Assembly: GCA_022450045.1 (NCBI GenBank)
Contig: JAKURD010000021.1
Coordinates: 1 to 52,769 of the forward strand
From: Gracilimonas sp.
GTDB taxonomy: Bacteria; Bacteroidota; Rhodothermia; Balneolales; Balneolaceae
DNA: 52,769 nucleotides
Direction of reading: 5' to 3'
Shown: piece by piece, positions 29,140 through 38,364 of the stretch
Position numbering within the stretch: position 1 is the first letter of the stretch
How the letters are laid out: every line of letters starts with the position of its first letter
Position numbers and translations under genes: made by a program
Notes under the pieces: model-generated
Seen by the model: only the letters and a program-made list of their open reading frames with translations
Database searches by the model: none
Told to the model about the DNA's origin: nothing

Positions 29140-30401
29140 TGGATTCAATTAAACAGCTGAATTATGCAATCGTAGTCATGCTTTGCATAGCTTTTTCGCC
29201 AGTTTTGAGTTTTGCTCAAATTAGTTTAACGGGAGAATTCCGCCCGAGAACAGAGTTGCGTGATGGGTATCGAATTTTGAATACCGATCAAAGTGATCCG
29301 GCTTTTTTTACTTCGCAGCGGACGCGTCTGAATTTACTATTCAAGGGAGATTTATATGATTTTAAGATCTCTGCTCAAGACATTCGAACCTGGGGTGAGG
29401 TTGCACAGTTAGATGATACCCCAAATGTGAATATTCATGAAGCATGGGCTCAACTTTACCTGTCTGATAACATTGGGTTAAAATTAGGTCGGCAGGAATT
29501 GGTCTATGACGACCAGCGATTACTCGGGAGCGTGAATTGGGCGCAGCAGGGGAGAAGTCACGATGCGTTATTGGTAAAATTCAGTGATCCTTCATCTACA
29601 TTTAGGGCAGACTTGGGAGCGGCGTACAATCAGGAAAGAGAAAATTTGCAGGGAAATAGTTACACGCTCAACAACTACAAAGTACTTTCCTATCTATGGA
29701 TGAACAAAAAGTTTGAGGCAGTGGATATTTCAGGATTGTTGCTAACAGATGGCTTTGAGATTCCTTCCGGCGATGTGAATTTTCGCTATACTTACGGAAC
29801 CCATATCAATTATAAACCATCAGAAGATCTCGGTATATCTGGCACTTTGTATTTCCAAACTGGAGATGATGCAACCCGTAAGGATATATCAGCTTATATG
29901 GCTGCGTTGAAAGTATCTTATGAGCTAAAACCGGTTACGTTTACGGGTGGGGTTGATTATTTGTCGGGTGGCGAAGCTGGTGACGACAACCCTGCCAATA
30001 GTTCTTTTAATACTCTTTATCCCACCAATCATAAGTTCTATGGGCATATGGATTATTTTTTAAATATTCCGGCTGAAACACAAAATGGGGGACTTCAAGA
30101 TATTTATTTGGGAGCACATTATACTGCATCCAAAAAAATAAGTCTGAATGCCACCTATCATCATTTTTCATTAGCTAATGAAATTGCAGATCCAAGTAAC
30201 TTAGCCGAATCGTTAAACAAACCCCTTGCATCGGAGTTAGATTTTTTTGTGACTCATAAGTTTACAGATGATATCAGATTTCAAGTAGGCTATTCGCTGC
30301 TTTTTAGTAATGAGAGCCTGGAACGTATTCAGAATAGAGAATCAAATGATTTGCAACAATGGGCGTGGGCTATGTTAGTTATCAGTCCTAAAATATTGTA
30401 A
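29136..30401 (+). CDS. Alginate-export-like outer-membrane porin
   Basis: The 421-residue protein has a signal peptide ending near Ser-Phe-Ala-Gln and then a beta-barrel pattern resembling the alginate_exp (PF13372) family: Gly-Glu-Phe-Arg-Pro-Arg-Thr-Glu-Leu, Gln-Arg-Thr-Arg-Leu-Asn and Leu-Gly-Arg-Gln-Glu-Leu-x-Tyr-Asp-Asp-Gln-Arg. It ends with alternating residues typical of a last strand. These porins are often encoded near denitrification genes in this phylum group; a nitrite or other anion channel is a reasonable guess. Its start overlaps the cupredoxin stop. Confidence 0.85.
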   Translation: MMDSIKQLNYAIVVMLCIAFSPVLSFAQISLTGEFRPRTELRDGYRILNTDQSDPAFFTSQRTRLNLLFKGDLYDFKISAQDIRTWGEVAQLDDTPNVNIHEAWAQLYLSDNIGLKLGRQELVYDDQRLLGSVNWAQQGRSHDALLVKFSDPSSTFRADLGAAYNQERENLQGNSYTLNNYKVLSYLWMNKKFEAVDISGLLLTDGFEIPSGDVNFRYTYGTHINYKPSEDLGISGTLYFQTGDDATRKDISAYMAALKVSYELKPVTFTGGVDYLSGGEAGDDNPANSSFNTLYPTNHKFYGHMDYFLNIPAETQNGGLQDIYLGAHYTASKKISLNATYHHFSLANEIADPSNLAESLNKPLASELDFFVTHKFTDDIRFQVGYSLLFSNESLERIQNRESNDLQQWAWAMLVISPKIL

Positions 30402-30422
30402 TCACGCCAACATCTGGCAATT

Positions 30423-30447
30423 TGATTCAAGCGTGACGCTTGAATCA
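30423..30447 (+). terminator. 11-bp perfect hairpin downstream of porin gene
   Basis: TGATTCAAGCG (30423-30433) pairs with CGCTTGAATCA (30437-30447) with a 3-base loop, 22 bases after the porin stop. There is no long T run, so it may instead be a REP-like element stabilising the mRNA end. Confidence 0.5.
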
Positions 30448-30604
30448 GTTTGAGGTTGGTAGTTCTTGTTTAGGTTATTGGATGAAGCAGCAGAAGTTGT
30501 CTTAAAATCATGTTGAAGAGTCTTTAATAATCATCGAAATGGAACGCGGATAACACGGATGTTGCGGATAATCACTGATTTTGGATTACAGATTAAAAAT
30601 CTTG

Positions 30605-30640
30605 CCATAGCCACGGATAAATCTATGGGCTATGGTTTTT
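30605..30640 (+). terminator. Intrinsic terminator candidate
   Basis: CCATAGCC (30605-30612) pairs with GGCTATGG (30628-30635), then TTTTT follows. It is about 200 bases after the porin gene and may end the nirK operon. The intervening sequence holds a stretch with repeated CGGAT-type words similar to bases after 28628, and no gene. Confidence 0.6.
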
Positions 30641-30674
30641 ATCTCGACTCAGGTTGGTTTCGTCTGATGAATTG

Positions 30675-32471
30675 TTATTCTTTCACAATCGGTAAAGTAA
30701 TACTGCTAGGATACTCTTCAGAATGATGGATGGAGTTTGTTGCAGTTACACCTTCGGTTTCATCGTAATTATTTCCACCGGTATTGAGGTTTCGATCAAA
30801 TCTTGGAAAATTTGAACTTGAAATTTCAATTCGAATTCGGTGTCCTTTTTTGAAATAATTACTGGTAGACATGGGCGTCATGTTTACTTCATAAACTGTT
30901 CCGCTCTCCATAAACACTTCTTTATCGTATCCTTAACGGTATCTAACACGTTGAATGGTTTCGTCAAGATTATATGCGCTACCATCCGGATACATGTCAA
31001 TTAGTTTAATGGTTACGTCCGTATCTTTTACGTCGGAGGATAAATAAAGCCGAGATTTTATAAATCCACTCACTTCAATTCCTTCTTCAAGTGGTTGGGA
31101 AGTGTAGACTAAAATATCATCTCTCAATTCCATTTCTCGTTGGTCAAAAGCACCGCCCTGAACGGCATTTCCGGTACAACAAACGTTTCCGCCATAAGAA
31201 GGGACAGGGTCCATAGGGTCATAGGTAAAGGTGTCTTTGTAATCTGAGGAAGGTGCCTCATTTGTCAATTTACCATCTCCGTTTCTTGAATTTGCACTTC
31301 CCTCGCTATCAAGATAAAAGACCGTATTGACAGCATCCGCAGGAGGCCATTGGTCGGCTGTTTGCCATTCATTATAGCCCATAGTATAATAGGTAACTCG
31401 GGATTGTTCTTCTGTAATATTATTATTTTCGCCTTTCAACCAATAATCAAACCAGTCATAAATGACTTCAGAATAGGGATAGGTGGCATCACCCACATTT
31501 CTTTCTCCGACAATAGTTTCCTCGGTAGCTCGTGTAAATCCACAGTGCAAGGTTGGAGCTATGACCAAGTATTGATTATCCCTGATTTCGGAATCAGATG
31601 CATTTTCCCTCACATGATTAAACAAGGGTAAATTTGGCCCGGTTGATACATCGTATAAGGAAACAAACCAGAAACTTGGAACTCCAAAATCCATGTCGTC
31701 ATGATACAGTCCGCCTTGATACCATTTGGGTCGTTGGGCTTGCGAGTAATCATTTCTTCATAAATGCCTTTGGGGCCATTTAAATTTTCTATAATATCCT
31801 CAACAGGGAGATGTTGAAATGCCTCAGCCCAATCAACACGCGGATATTGGGGAGCCATATCATAAAATTTTTGCAGCCGCTGTAAATCTTTCTGTGAAAT
31901 ACCTTTGGGAAGTTTTGGGGACATTGGGTCGAGTTGGGTGCTATAAAGCCAGGAAGTAAAAAGCATTTGTCCGGCTCCGCCCCGATACCAGTTACCTTGC
32001 TCATGAAATTCTCCCACTGTGCCTACACCTGCTCCATAACCTTGAGGAACCATAGCGGCATGTGCGGGATGATCCATAGCGGCAACGGCCATTTGCCATT
32101 CCGCCGTTGAGGAACAACCAAGCGTTCCTACTTTACCGTTACTCCAGTCCTGTTCATTCATCCAGGTAAAAGCTTCATATCCATTCTTTACAGCTTCCAA
32201 GGTCCTGCTCATAGTTCGGGTCGAAAGTTCTCCATTTCTATAGGAATTGAAATTATAAGGGGGTACGGGAAAAAATAATGGGAACAGGATCATCCGTTTT
32301 GGGACGATAGATATCCGTGGCAAGCCGCACCCCGTCACTCATGGGCATGATAACTTTTTGATCCATAACAGCTATTTTCTTGAGCTCTTCATATACATCA
32401 GCATTTTGGGCTAATATGGTACTACTAAAGAATAGCAGAAGAGGGAGGAGTAGGAGGGTTAATTTTCTCAT
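30675..32471 (-). pseudogene. Decayed CocE/NonD-family hydrolase
   Basis: Four minus-strand fragments add up to one exported CocE/NonD-type acyl hydrolase (X-Pro dipeptidyl-peptidase-like). The signal peptide and Val-Arg-Leu-Ala-Thr-Asp-Ile-Tyr-Arg-Pro segment lie at 32253-32471; the nucleophile region Thr-Leu-Gly-Cys-Ser-Ser-Thr-Ala-Glu-Trp follows at 31731-32260. Lesions: a 1-base frameshift near 32258; a short segment missing where the Ala-Val-Lys-Asn-Gly-Tyr and Glu-Ala-Phe-Thr-Trp-Met parts are fused, judged from family memory; a frameshift near 31725; and an in-frame TAA at 30933-30935 just before the last 80 residues. The lesions make function unlikely. Confidence 0.88.
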
Positions 32472-32508
32472 GGCGTTGAGATTAGGTTTAAGATTTGAAG
32501 TATTGTAT

Positions 32509-32584
32509 CCCGATAAAGCTTAGGATAGATTTTCTAAAATATTGAATTTCTCCTAAGCTTAAAATACAGGGTGAACATATCGGG
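32509..32584. terminator. Large nested inverted repeat between pseudogene and cyt b fusion
   Basis: CCCGATA (32509-32515) pairs with TATCGGG (32578-32584), and directly inside it AAGCTTAGGA (32516-32525) pairs with TCCTAAGCTT (32551-32560). The two arms give a long interrupted stem. It lies downstream of the cytochrome b fusion (minus strand) and could end that operon's transcript, or form a leader of the pseudogene. Confidence 0.5.
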
Positions 32585-32663
32585 TAAAACTTTTTTGCTT
32601 TATACTATTTGGTTTTAAAAGTGTATTGGCATAAGCACAGTTTCAGATTGTATGGTTAAAATT

Positions 32664-34817
32664 TTATTCTCCATCTCTGGTATACCATTGAAAGCCAGCT
32701 TGTTCACTGAATCTCAGAACAACTCTTTCACCTTGTTGAACATCTATTTCTATTTCAGCGGTATTTTTCCAATCTATTGCGTCTTCCACAACGTCACCAA
32801 TCTGCACAGTAAAGGTATGCTTTCCGGCTTCTAATGGAATGTTGATCAGTCCGCTGCTATAACCTCTGCTAAATATTCCTTTGGGCTTGTATGATTGCTC
32901 AAATAGAATTTCACCATTTTCGTTTGTTACTTTTAATGCAACATTGGACCTGCTTTCAACCTTTTTATTATCATCTTTCCGGCGCATGTGTTCTAATGCC
33001 TGTTGATTTTCCTGTTCATTACTGTATACCGGAGCTCCCTGCTTTTTGAAGGAGATGATGAATTCTGAGCTTTTTTCGGGCAGTGGAATTCCAGAAGAGC
33101 TCGGCCAAATAGTAAATGCGGCTATTACCCCTGCAATCAATACTCCAATAGTGGTTTGTTTCCAGACAGATACACGGCGAGATTTTTTATGATCAGTCTC
33201 TTTCTTTTTTCTAAATGATTGAGCTTCCTTAAGAAATTTTTGAAGGTCAGGTTTGTCGAGTTTAAGGTATAGGATTCTATCTACCTCGTAGCGGTCTTTC
33301 CGAAATTCCGGGTGTCTTTCTCCTTCAATACGTTCACCCATCCAATCGGCGCCCAATCGAAAATTCGGGTCCGATTCGCATCCCATAACCAAAACCCCAT
33401 CAGCGCCTTTTTTGAGAGATCGCTCAATGAGGGTTGGATGGATCCATCCGGCGCAAGGCAACGTACATACTAAATAGCCGGGCATTTCTTTACAAAGTCC
33501 GGTATCGGGATCAATAGTGAGAGAACTTCCGGCACTGTTGCCACATATGAAAGCTACATTTTGCCCCTCAAGGGTCTGATCTTTATCCAGCCAGTCATCC
33601 AATTTGCGACGAATTTCCCATGAAGATAAATTGGGATAGTCTATGGCAATGGGGTCACAAGAGCCTACGCATATTCCACAAGAAACACAGATGGAGTGAT
33701 CTATATTGGCAACAAATTCACTCTTTTTCATATTTCCTTTTTCGCGGGGCACCATTGAAATAGCGTTGTAAGGACAGTCATAAAAACATTGAATACATCC
33801 GGTGCACTTAATTTCATCCACTACAGGTTGCGTGTCTTTCTTACGCCTTTTTAAAAACCACGGTATACCAGATACCCCGATAAAGCCAACCAGAAAAATG
33901 AGCCAAAGGGCTCCCCCTTGCAACCGTTCAGTTAGGATGAGTGGGAGTAAGTAGAAATAGTCAACCGTTATGCTATCGGTTGCTGCCATAAGATCGGCTC
34001 TTCCTTCTATGTCGGCCGGGAAGATAAGGGAGGCCACAACCAGTGAGGCCAACAATAGTAGAGAAAAACGGGTGTTGGTAATAAAAACGGGTTTATTAAG
34101 CCGCGAAATATGTAACCAAACCGCAATGCCAAATCCTATTGGTATAAGCATGTGCATGAAAAAGACAATCAAGAAAAGGACAGAATTAAAGCTGTCTCCG
34201 GTAAGGAATGAAGCCTTCAGAGGTTCAGCAAATATAGGCAGTACATCCACAAGTTTTGCAGTTGCGGTAGCAATCATAGCGCCGCGCTCGTCCCAAACCA
34301 GCCAATATCCAAGCCAGCCATCAAACCAAATCACTAATAGTGCAATGATGCCTGTTACCCAGGCAAGCCATCGGGAGCCAGTAAAACGAACTCCAAAAAA
34401 AACTTTAAATGCGTGGAATACCACAAATAAAATAAAAGCATCTGAACTGTAGCGGTGCAGACTTCTAACTAACTCGGCAGTGAATGGTTTATCAGCCATA
34501 GCGGCCACCGTATCGTATGCTTCGTGTACGCTTGGATTATACCAAATAAGGAGTAAAAACCCGGTAAATGTAGCTACTACAAACATAAAATTTGCAATAG
34601 CACCGGATTGTGTGAAAGGATGAAACTCGTCAGGAATAAATCGCTGTGTTACGGTATCCAGTTTTCGGAACCATTTGTAAACGATATCTAAAACAATGCG
34701 GCCGCGAATATTGGAATCCGGATTAGCGTCTGAAGCTTTTACTACGTTGGTATTAAACTTCTGCCAATTCCACTGACTTTCTTCGGCTTCAAGATTGTTA
34801 TCTCTTTCTGATGACAT
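32664..34817 (-). CDS. Cytochrome b / 2[4Fe-4S] ferredoxin / FlpD (MvhD-like) fusion
   Basis: One 717-residue protein joins several electron-transfer modules. Residues about 60-260 form a cytochrome b domain with His pairs 14 apart: Leu-His-Arg-Tyr ... Phe-His-Ala-Phe and Met-His-Met-Leu ... Leu-His-Ile-Ser, as for two b hemes. Residues about 335-395 hold two ferredoxin motifs, Cys-x2-Cys-x2-Cys-x3-Cys-Pro and Cys-x2-Cys-x2-Cys-x3-Cys. Residues about 415-545 form a FlpD/MvhD-like domain with Cys-Thr-Leu-Pro-Cys-Ala-Gly, Gly-Ala-Asp-Gly-Val-Leu-Val-Met-Gly-Cys. A membrane helix near residue 570 precedes a beta-rich C-terminal domain. It would link quinone to cytoplasmic Fe-S or flavin partners. 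It is last in the NO reductase cluster; 67 bases separate it from the SCO gene. Confidence 0.85.
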   Translation of the reverse strand: MSSERDNNLEAEESQWNWQKFNTNVVKASDANPDSNIRGRIVLDIVYKWFRKLDTVTQRFIPDEFHPFTQSGAIANFMFVVATFTGFLLLIWYNPSVHEAYDTVAAMADKPFTAELVRSLHRYSSDAFILFVVFHAFKVFFGVRFTGSRWLAWVTGIIALLVIWFDGWLGYWLVWDERGAMIATATAKLVDVLPIFAEPLKASFLTGDSFNSVLFLIVFFMHMLIPIGFGIAVWLHISRLNKPVFITNTRFSLLLLASLVVASLIFPADIEGRADLMAATDSITVDYFYLLPLILTERLQGGALWLIFLVGFIGVSGIPWFLKRRKKDTQPVVDEIKCTGCIQCFYDCPYNAISMVPREKGNMKKSEFVANIDHSICVSCGICVGSCDPIAIDYPNLSSWEIRRKLDDWLDKDQTLEGQNVAFICGNSAGSSLTIDPDTGLCKEMPGYLVCTLPCAGWIHPTLIERSLKKGADGVLVMGCESDPNFRLGADWMGERIEGERHPEFRKDRYEVDRILYLKLDKPDLQKFLKEAQSFRKKKETDHKKSRRVSVWKQTTIGVLIAGVIAAFTIWPSSSGIPLPEKSSEFIISFKKQGAPVYSNEQENQQALEHMRRKDDNKKVESRSNVALKVTNENGEILFEQSYKPKGIFSRGYSSGLINIPLEAGKHTFTVQIGDVVEDAIDWKNTAEIEIDVQQGERVVLRFSEQAGFQWYTRDGE

Positions 34818-34884
34818 GTATAAATATTGATTTACGGGATGAGAGTTAAATTCATTGCACTCCCATTATTTTTCTTTAAGAAAT

Positions 34885-35820
34885 TTAATCTACTTTTGTA
34901 AATTGACTTGGTATTTCTTCACTTACGAGTAGTTTTAGGGCTTGGGTCATCCAATCCTGCTGTAATTCCCCAAGGGCAAATCGGTAGGCAAGAGTTCCTT
35001 TACGATCGAGGACTATAAAGAGATTAGCATGGCTGATGTCAGGAGAATCTTCCATTTTGAAACGGGAGACATTAAGTCTGTCCAATAAAGTATTTACATC
35101 GTCAACATCTCCAGTTAATAAATGTGCGTTATAATCTTCAAAACCGTATTGTTCGGCTACACGATTTAGCACACCCGGAGTATCAATTTCCGGCTGCATC
35201 GTAATAGCCATTAATACCACTTCTTCCCGTTCTTTTTCGTTAAGGTTGTTAAGGGTTTTCTTTGCCTGATTAAGTATCATTGGACATGTATGGGTGCAGG
35301 TAGCATAAATAGATGTAAGTATCACAACTTTGCCCTTATAATCTTGCAAACTAACGGGATCTTCTCTGTGATTAATTAAACTAAATTCAGGTGCGGTTAA
35401 TGAAACCCTGAGTGCTGCCGGGCGAAACTCAAAATTATCTTCCGACGGAGTTTCATACATCATTAGAAATGAGGCTGAAACGGAGATGACCAGCAAAACG
35501 GCCATAGCTGTATGTTTCTTAATAATTAGAGGGGATGCAAAAACCTTTTTGATGGGCTCATGCCAGACGAAGAATATTACCAAAGCCAGCATCATCGGAT
35601 TGATGGTAAACATAAACATATAGATCCACTGAAAACTTCCGGTTTCAGGATCATAACCAAAGCACCACACTTTGAAGTCTTCAGCAAAAGCTCCCCAAGC
35701 AGTATCACTGACGGGGACAAAAGCCATACTCATGATGAGTAGCCAAGACAAAAACAGTGTAACCAGCATGAAGACCGGAAAGCGCCAAGTGGTAAAATAT
35801 TTTTCGAGGTATTCGAACAT
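34885..35820 (-). CDS. Membrane-fused SCO1/SenC protein
   Basis: The 311-residue protein starts with about 110 residues containing three membrane helices and then a SCO domain: Cys-Thr-His-Thr-Cys-Pro near residues 175-180 and the distal His in Ile-Ser-His-Ala-Asn-Leu near residue 270. The N-terminal membrane part is not usual for SCO, which has one anchor. It would deliver copper to the CuA site of the subunit II encoded upstream (37663). It follows the subunit I gene after about 95 bases, across an inverted repeat. Confidence 0.9.
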   Translation of the reverse strand: MFEYLEKYFTTWRFPVFMLVTLFLSWLLIMSMAFVPVSDTAWGAFAEDFKVWCFGYDPETGSFQWIYMFMFTINPMMLALVIFFVWHEPIKKVFASPLIIKKHTAMAVLLVISVSASFLMMYETPSEDNFEFRPAALRVSLTAPEFSLINHREDPVSLQDYKGKVVILTSIYATCTHTCPMILNQAKKTLNNLNEKEREEVVLMAITMQPEIDTPGVLNRVAEQYGFEDYNAHLLTGDVDDVNTLLDRLNVSRFKMEDSPDISHANLFIVLDRKGTLAYRFALGELQQDWMTQALKLLVSEEIPSQFTKVD

Positions 35821-35856
35821 TTTTTAATTTTAAAGTATTGTGACGAAAACAGGAAT

Positions 35857-35915
35857 CAGTAAAACAGCGACCAAGTTTTGATAATTAAAATTGATCACTG
35901 TAAACTGTTTTACTG
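35857..35915. terminator. 11-bp inverted repeat between subunit I and SCO genes
   Basis: CAGTAAAACAG (35857-35867) pairs with CTGTTTTACTG (35905-35915) with a 37-base loop. The arm touches the stop codon of subunit I. It may attenuate or process the polycistronic message between the catalytic genes and the SCO-cytochrome b pair. Confidence 0.5.
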
Positions 35916-37643
35916 TTATCCGATGTGCCAGAGATCAGTCAAAGCTGCCCAATTGGCAAAATAGTAGATAGCAAAACTGAGAAGGAATATAATTACCAGC
36001 CCAATAGTACCGGGAGTTTTTGCATGATAATCTTCCCCTTCTACTTCATAGCCTTTGCTAATTAGCTCATCGGTCATTTTCTGTTCTCGTTCACTTTGCC
36101 AGGTTGGCATTCTCTTACCTTTCAGTGAGGGGCCAAAGAAAACAGCCGCCACTATAAGTCCTATAAAGAGTAGCAGGCCGGTAAACGCTATTACTCCGCC
36201 AACGCCAAGCACACCCAAGAAAATATGAGCAATTGAGTCGAATCCGGTTTCAAGGTTTGCACCACTGAAATCACTATCATAGAGTCTTCTCGGCACGCCA
36301 TATGTTCCTGCGAAAGACATTCCAAACGACATAATCACAATTCCTCCGCCAAACAGCCAAGGTTGTATTCTTGCAAGTTTCTTCAGGTAGAAATCTTTCT
36401 GGAAAATGAGGGGAACCAGATAGTAACAAAGCCCCATAAAAGCCAAAGAGGTACCGCCTACAACGGTTGCATGAAAGTGTCCCGGAATTCGAAGGGTATT
36501 GTGAGCCATAATATTGATTTGCTCAGTTCCTAAGGTTACACCGGTAATACCTCCTATAAATCCAAAGATTATAGCCGATAAGGCAACGGCAGAAAAACCA
36601 GGATCTTTCCAAGGCAGTTTTGCAAACCAGCCAAAAATACCTTTGTTATATCCCTTTCGGCGCATGGCAACTTCCATAGAGGCAGGAACTGTATAGCCGT
36701 GAATCATCGAGGCCAACACTGCAAGGTACATGGCATACGAAGTATTCCAAATCTTCCATTCAGAGCTAAGGCCGGGATCAACCAAAAGGTGGTGGGCTGC
36801 GGCTAAATTGATAAACAGTATGTATAGAATAAAGGCTCCACGACACACAGTTTCATTCAGAGGCTTGGCACCGGTACTTAAGGTTGCTATGAAGTACCAG
36901 ACTGAAACCATTGCAGCCACATTTATTTGTTGAGAGTGGTGACCCAGTCCCCACCATAACAATCGGTAGGCACCGGGATCCATCATTTCTGCCCATCCCA
37001 TAGACCAGAAATAAGTGGGTATAAGTGCAGCAGCACCGTGTAATAATGCAACTACAGCAATAATGGCAGCCGTGGTGGCACCAAACGTAACAAGTGGCAT
37101 TGATCCTTCATAAGTTTTATTCTTTTTCGCCTTATATAGAGTGGCAAAAAAGTTAAAACAGACAACCAATGCTCCAACTGCAAATAATATTATCCCAAGA
37201 TAGAATAACGGGTGTGCCTGAAGGGGAGGATAGGAAGTCAACATTACATCTGCTTGTCCGTCAAGGATGATGTAGTTGGTCATAATTGCTCCCACAGACA
37301 TCAGTACAAGAGAAATGTATCCCAAAGCTTTTGAAAATACTTCTGTATTTAAAAGTGTGGTACTGGCAAAATAAAGGATGGCCATCTCGAAAAAGATGAT
37401 CCAAAAAACAAGCATGTTAGTGCCGTGGAGAGTGATCATTCGGTAATACCAAACATCATCTAATAGCATAACATTAGACCAGCGCGTAAGAGCGAGGGTT
37501 AAAGCGGCAATGCCACCTATTAAAAGAAATATAACAGCCAGTACGGCATTAGCTTTTGTGAAAAACTCAGCTTTTTTAAAAATGTTTAAACCGGTTGTCT
37601 CGCAAACCCGATACGCTGACTTTTTTATAGTTTCAGTACTCAT
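35916..37643 (-). CDS. Heme-copper NO reductase-like subunit I (CuA-type, eNOR-like)
   Basis: The 575-residue protein has about 13 membrane helices and the heme-copper core: helix II His in Leu-His-Gly-Thr-Asn, helix VI His in Gly-Leu-Gly-His-His-Ser-Gln-Gln, helix VII His-His in Ala-Ala-His-His-Leu-Leu, and helix X His-Phe-His in Pro-Gly-His-Phe-His. Oxygen reductases have Gly-His-Pro-Glu-Val-Tyr in helix VI, with the cross-linked Tyr; here Gln occupies that area, which argues for NO reduction. Gln at this site and an accompanying CuA subunit point to the eNOR-type NO reductases derived from A-type oxidases. It reduces 2 NO to N2O. It is neighboured by CuA subunit II, SCO and an Rrf2 regulator. 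An unusual oxidase cannot be excluded. Confidence 0.85.
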   Translation of the reverse strand: MSTETIKKSAYRVCETTGLNIFKKAEFFTKANAVLAVIFLLIGGIAALTLALTRWSNVMLLDDVWYYRMITLHGTNMLVFWIIFFEMAILYFASTTLLNTEVFSKALGYISLVLMSVGAIMTNYIILDGQADVMLTSYPPLQAHPLFYLGIILFAVGALVVCFNFFATLYKAKKNKTYEGSMPLVTFGATTAAIIAVVALLHGAAALIPTYFWSMGWAEMMDPGAYRLLWWGLGHHSQQINVAAMVSVWYFIATLSTGAKPLNETVCRGAFILYILFINLAAAHHLLVDPGLSSEWKIWNTSYAMYLAVLASMIHGYTVPASMEVAMRRKGYNKGIFGWFAKLPWKDPGFSAVALSAIIFGFIGGITGVTLGTEQINIMAHNTLRIPGHFHATVVGGTSLAFMGLCYYLVPLIFQKDFYLKKLARIQPWLFGGGIVIMSFGMSFAGTYGVPRRLYDSDFSGANLETGFDSIAHIFLGVLGVGGVIAFTGLLLFIGLIVAAVFFGPSLKGKRMPTWQSEREQKMTDELISKGYEVEGEDYHAKTPGTIGLVIIFLLSFAIYYFANWAALTDLWHIG

Positions 37644-37662
37644 AAGTTTAATTCCTGTGGTT

Positions 37663-38190
37663 TTATTCTTCGACGATTATTCTTCCGGTCATTGTATGGT
37701 GACCGATTCCGCAAAATTCGTTGCAGACGATGCTAAATTCACCAGATGTGGTTGGGGTTATAGTCATCACATGATCGTAGCCTGGCAAAACATGTATATT
37801 CATGTTTATTGGGAGTATTGAAAGGCCATGTTGCAGATCGGATGAGGACACATGAATACGATAGGTTTGGTCCTTCTTAAGTTTTAAAATAGGATACCAT
37901 CGCCACATGGAACCTAACAGGTAGCCGTCACCACCAGGTTCTACTTCAGCTACAGGTACACCATTTATTTCGCCTACTTTATTGGTTTCAGCAAATTCGA
38001 ATGCTTTCCCAACAAAATCAGAGACTTCAACTGTGTAGGAGTTTTGAGGTGCATTTTGCTTTCCCTGAAAATGCCACCAGGGCATCGTTATTGACATGAC
38101 AAGGCACCAGGCTAATGCCAGCCCAACCCATAGTCGTTCTGCACCGGTTGGATATCGAAACCAGTTTCCTTTTGGATGAAATATGCTCAT
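37663..38190 (-). CDS. CuA-type subunit II of heme-copper NO reductase
   Basis: The 175-residue protein has one N-terminal membrane helix and a cupredoxin domain. The CuA motif is complete: His in Gln-His-Gly-Leu-Ser near 126, then Cys-Asn-Glu-Phe-Cys-Gly-Ile-Gly-His-His-Thr-Met near residue 156. It accepts electrons from periplasmic carriers such as cytochrome c or cupredoxins and passes them to subunit I. The short length fits ba3- or eNOR-like enzymes. It is 19 bases from subunit I and one of the copper targets of the SCO proteins. Confidence 0.93.
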   Translation of the reverse strand: MSIFHPKGNWFRYPTGAERLWVGLALAWCLVMSITMPWWHFQGKQNAPQNSYTVEVSDFVGKAFEFAETNKVGEINGVPVAEVEPGGDGYLLGSMWRWYPILKLKKDQTYRIHVSSSDLQHGLSILPINMNIHVLPGYDHVMTITPTTSGEFSIVCNEFCGIGHHTMTGRIIVEE

Positions 38191-38213
38191 TTATTTATGT
38201 TTTTAATTCTTTG

Positions 38214-38360
38214 TTAGGGTAAAATTCCTTTTGCAAGGGAATAGATCTCTGCTAATCCCCAGAATGTGTAGGACAAACTCGGTACGGCGATACCGAGAGC
38301 TAATAGCAACCAAATGTTGTCCATAAATTTTTGAATCGGATGAATTTTTTCTTCTTCCAT
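38214..38360 (-). CDS. 48-residue single-pass membrane subunit
   Basis: The short reading frame from ATG 38360 gives a 48-residue peptide with one hydrophobic helix of about 22 residues after a charged N-terminus (Met-Glu-Glu-Glu-Lys). It lies 4 bases after the 38365 gene and 23 bases before the CuA subunit, so it is embedded in the operon. Small single-helix subunits are known in ba3-type heme-copper enzymes (subunit IIa), which fits. A longer frame up to 38423 begins inside the upstream gene and is less likely. Confidence 0.75.
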   Translation of the reverse strand: MEEEKIHPIQKFMDNIWLLLALGIAVPSLSYTFWGLAEIYSLAKGILP

Positions 38361-38364
38361 ATGT

